Assembly (NCBI GenBank): GCA_016841665.1
Contig: JAENYT010000011.1
Location: forward strand, 1-52,124
Source of the DNA: Methanobacteriota archaeon
Lineage (GTDB): Archaea; Halobacteriota; Methanomicrobia; Methanomicrobiales; Methanomicrobiaceae
DNA: 52,124 bases
Direction of reading: 5' to 3'
The notes under the pieces are model-generated. The model searched no databases. It worked only from the letters and a program-made list of their open reading frames with translations, and was not told the DNA's origin. A program made the translations under genes and the position numbers. This document shows, one piece after another, positions 50,745 through 52,124 of the stretch. The first letter of the stretch is position 1. The number at the start of each line of letters is the position of its first letter.

Positions 50745-52124
50745 GTGGTGTATGCAGTGGGAAAGGAAGACGACGTCGAGATAACCGATCGCGTGGGGGA
50801 CTGGGGAGCATTCCTGAAAAAATTCTACCGCAAGGACATGGGCGAGATCGCCCGTGAATTCCCCCACAAACGATCGCTCTATATCGACTACAAGCAGCTG
50901 GAGAAGTGGGGGAAAAAGGGGCTCACCCTCGCCGACGAACTCCTCAAATCTCCGGGAAAGACCATTGATGACGTAAAAGAAGCCGTCAAGCAGTCCAACC
51001 TCATTTTCACCAAGGACGAGGAGGAGCACGCGGAAGCGGTCAATATCCGCTTCACCAACCTCCCGAAGAAGATCGCGGTGCGGGATATTCGGGCGCACCA
51101 CATCAACACCTTCGTCACGGTGGAGGGGATCCTGCGCAAGACCACCGAGGTGCGCCCCCGCCTGACCAGCGCCATCTTCCGCTGCCTCCAGTGCGGGACG
51201 CTCACCCCGGCCTACGCGCAGTTCTACGGGAGGTTTCAGGATCCCTACCGGCCCTGCACCCAGTGCGAACGCCAGACGAAGATGGAGCTGGTGCCCAAGC
51301 TCTCCACCTTTGTCGATACGCAGAAACTTCGCATCCAGGAGTCCCCGGAAGGACTGCGGGGCGGGGAGCAGCCCCAGACACTCGATGTGGACGTCACCGA
51401 CGATCTCACCGGGATGGTGGCGCCCGGCGACCGCGTGGTGGCCAACGGCATCCTGCGCTCCATCCAGCGCCTCAACCAGGGGAACAAGAGCACGCTCTTT
51501 GATATCTACCTGGAGTGCAACTCCCTGGAGATCGCCGAAAAGGAGTTCGAGGAGGTGTCCATTGACGAGGAGGAGGAGAAGGCGATCCTCGAGCTCTCGG
51601 CCGACCCTGAGCTCTACTACAAGATCAGCCACTCCATCGCCCCTACCATCTACGGCAACGAAGACGTGAAAGAGGCGATCGCCCTCATGCTCTTCGGCGG
51701 CATTCCCAAGGAGATGCCGGACGGCAGCCATCTTCGGGGCGACATCCACATGCTGCTCGTGGGCGACCCGGGTATCGCCAAGAGCCAGATCCTGCGGTAC
51801 GTGATCAAGCTCTCCCCCCGCGGCATCTACACGAGCGGGAAATCCTCCACCTCCGCGGGGCTGACCGCCACCGCGGTCAAGGACGAGTTCGGCGACGGCC
51901 GGTGGACGCTCGAGGCCGGTGCGCTGGTGCTCGCCGATATGGGGATCGCCGCGGTGGACGAGATGGACAAGATGGCCAAGGAAGACCGCAGCGCCCTCCA
52001 CGAAGCTATGGAGCAGCAGTCCATCCCCGTCGCCAAGGCCGGGATCACGGCGACCCTCCGCTCCCGCTGCGCGCTCCTCGGCGCCGCCAACCCGCAGCTG
52101 GGGCGGTTCGACGAGTACGTCCCC
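50745..52124 (+). CDS. mcm: Replicative DNA helicase MCM (3' end cut by window)
   Basis: The first 460 codons of the replicative helicase. The N-terminal domain includes the zinc site CLQCG...CTQCE and the hairpin region; the AAA+ core starts near residue 285, with IYGNEDVKEAIALMLFGG, Walker A VGDPGIAKSQIL, Walker B AAVDEMDKM and sensor 1 GAANPQLGRF. The start is GTG 50745 or 50748, immediately after rfcS; no SD is evident. No intein is seen in the covered part. The C-terminal winged helix lies past the window. Confidence 0.95.
   Translation, partial: MVYAVGKEDDVEITDRVGDWGAFLKKFYRKDMGEIAREFPHKRSLYIDYKQLEKWGKKGLTLADELLKSPGKTIDDVKEAVKQSNLIFTKDEEEHAEAVNIRFTNLPKKIAVRDIRAHHINTFVTVEGILRKTTEVRPRLTSAIFRCLQCGTLTPAYAQFYGRFQDPYRPCTQCERQTKMELVPKLSTFVDTQKLRIQESPEGLRGGEQPQTLDVDVTDDLTGMVAPGDRVVANGILRSIQRLNQGNKSTLFDIYLECNSLEIAEKEFEEVSIDEEEEKAILELSADPELYYKISHSIAPTIYGNEDVKEAIALMLFGGIPKEMPDGSHLRGDIHMLLVGDPGIAKSQILRYVIKLSPRGIYTSGKSSTSAGLTATAVKDEFGDGRWTLEAGALVLADMGIAAVDEMDKMAKEDRSALHEAMEQQSIPVAKAGITATLRSRCALLGAANPQLGRFDEYVP

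Noticed and set aside
49749-52001. Long open frame antisense to rfcS and mcm (750 codons)
   Set aside because: It lies fully opposite two well-supported genes, has no recognisable domain, and is rich in Leu, Val, Gly, Asp and His as expected from the reverse frame of high-GC coding DNA.
49764-52124. Inteins in rfcS or mcm
   Set aside because: Both read through their Walker A and conserved blocks without a break at normal spacing.
1-52124. CRISPR array, insertion sequence or rRNA
   Set aside because: No regularly spaced repeats, transposase motifs with terminal repeats or rRNA segments were seen.

Overview
The window is a high-GC archaeal chromosome segment, most likely from a hydrogenotrophic methanogen of the order Methanomicrobiales. 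The evidence is a formylmethanofuran dehydrogenase operon, an Eha-type energy-converting hydrogenase, coenzyme F420 ligase (cofE), and archaeal information-processing genes (TBP, Sec61-beta, proteasome beta, aCPSF1/FttA, MCM, RFC small subunit, an RPA-like protein). Many genes look leaderless, with a TATA box about 25 bp before the start codon. The assignment rests on gene content; no rRNA is present.

Layout. Positions 1-5.9 kb hold a pentameric ligand-gated ion channel homologue with two extra N-terminal domains, an AdoMet decarboxylase-like protein without the usual pyruvoyl site, an FKBP lipoprotein, a protein of unknown function, a PspC protein and an N-formylglutamate amidohydrolase-like protein. 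Positions 5.9-12.2 kb carry a tight uvrA-uvrC-uvrB operon. A membrane protein and a small lipoprotein follow. Positions 13.27-16.08 kb form an accessory patch: two decayed genes meeting head to head (DUF1801-like and family B DNA polymerase remnants), a divergent small-gene module with repeated palindromic operators, a tiny lipoprotein and an AT-rich HEPN-like gene, all on the 3' side of a tRNA-Leu(UAG). An AI-2E family transporter follows.

Positions 17.68-28.72 kb form one long run of overlapping genes on the plus strand: Eha membrane subunits, hydrogenase small and large subunits, a four-cluster ferredoxin, then formylmethanofuran dehydrogenase D-B-A-C and a small zinc-ribbon protein. This order suggests that H2-driven ferredoxin reduction is coupled to the first step of CO2 reduction. 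On the opposite strand next to it lies a metal-type ABC transporter operon led by an FmdE-family gene, with a NifX-like gene upstream.

Positions 32.7-40.7 kb contain cofE, secG (Sec61-beta), a metal-dependent amidohydrolase, a universal stress protein, a four-CBS protein, psmB, aCPSF1/FttA, an MFS transporter, a broken secreted-protein gene and an ICMT-like methyltransferase. After tRNA-Leu(CAG) come two tandem paralogous acyl-CoA synthetases; one has a ribbon-helix-helix DNA-binding domain fused at its N terminus and a perfect 12-bp palindrome just before its gene. TBP follows. The window ends with a replication/repair block: Lhr-type helicase, phosphoesterase and RPA-like protein on the minus strand, diverging from rfcS and mcm (cut by the window edge) on the plus strand.

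The most unusual items are the RHH-acyl-CoA synthetase fusion with its candidate operator, the channel with duplicated N-terminal domains, the Eha-Fwd super-operon, the FmdE/ABC operon and the divergent operator module at 14.4-14.6 kb. No CRISPR array, insertion sequence, intein or rRNA was seen.
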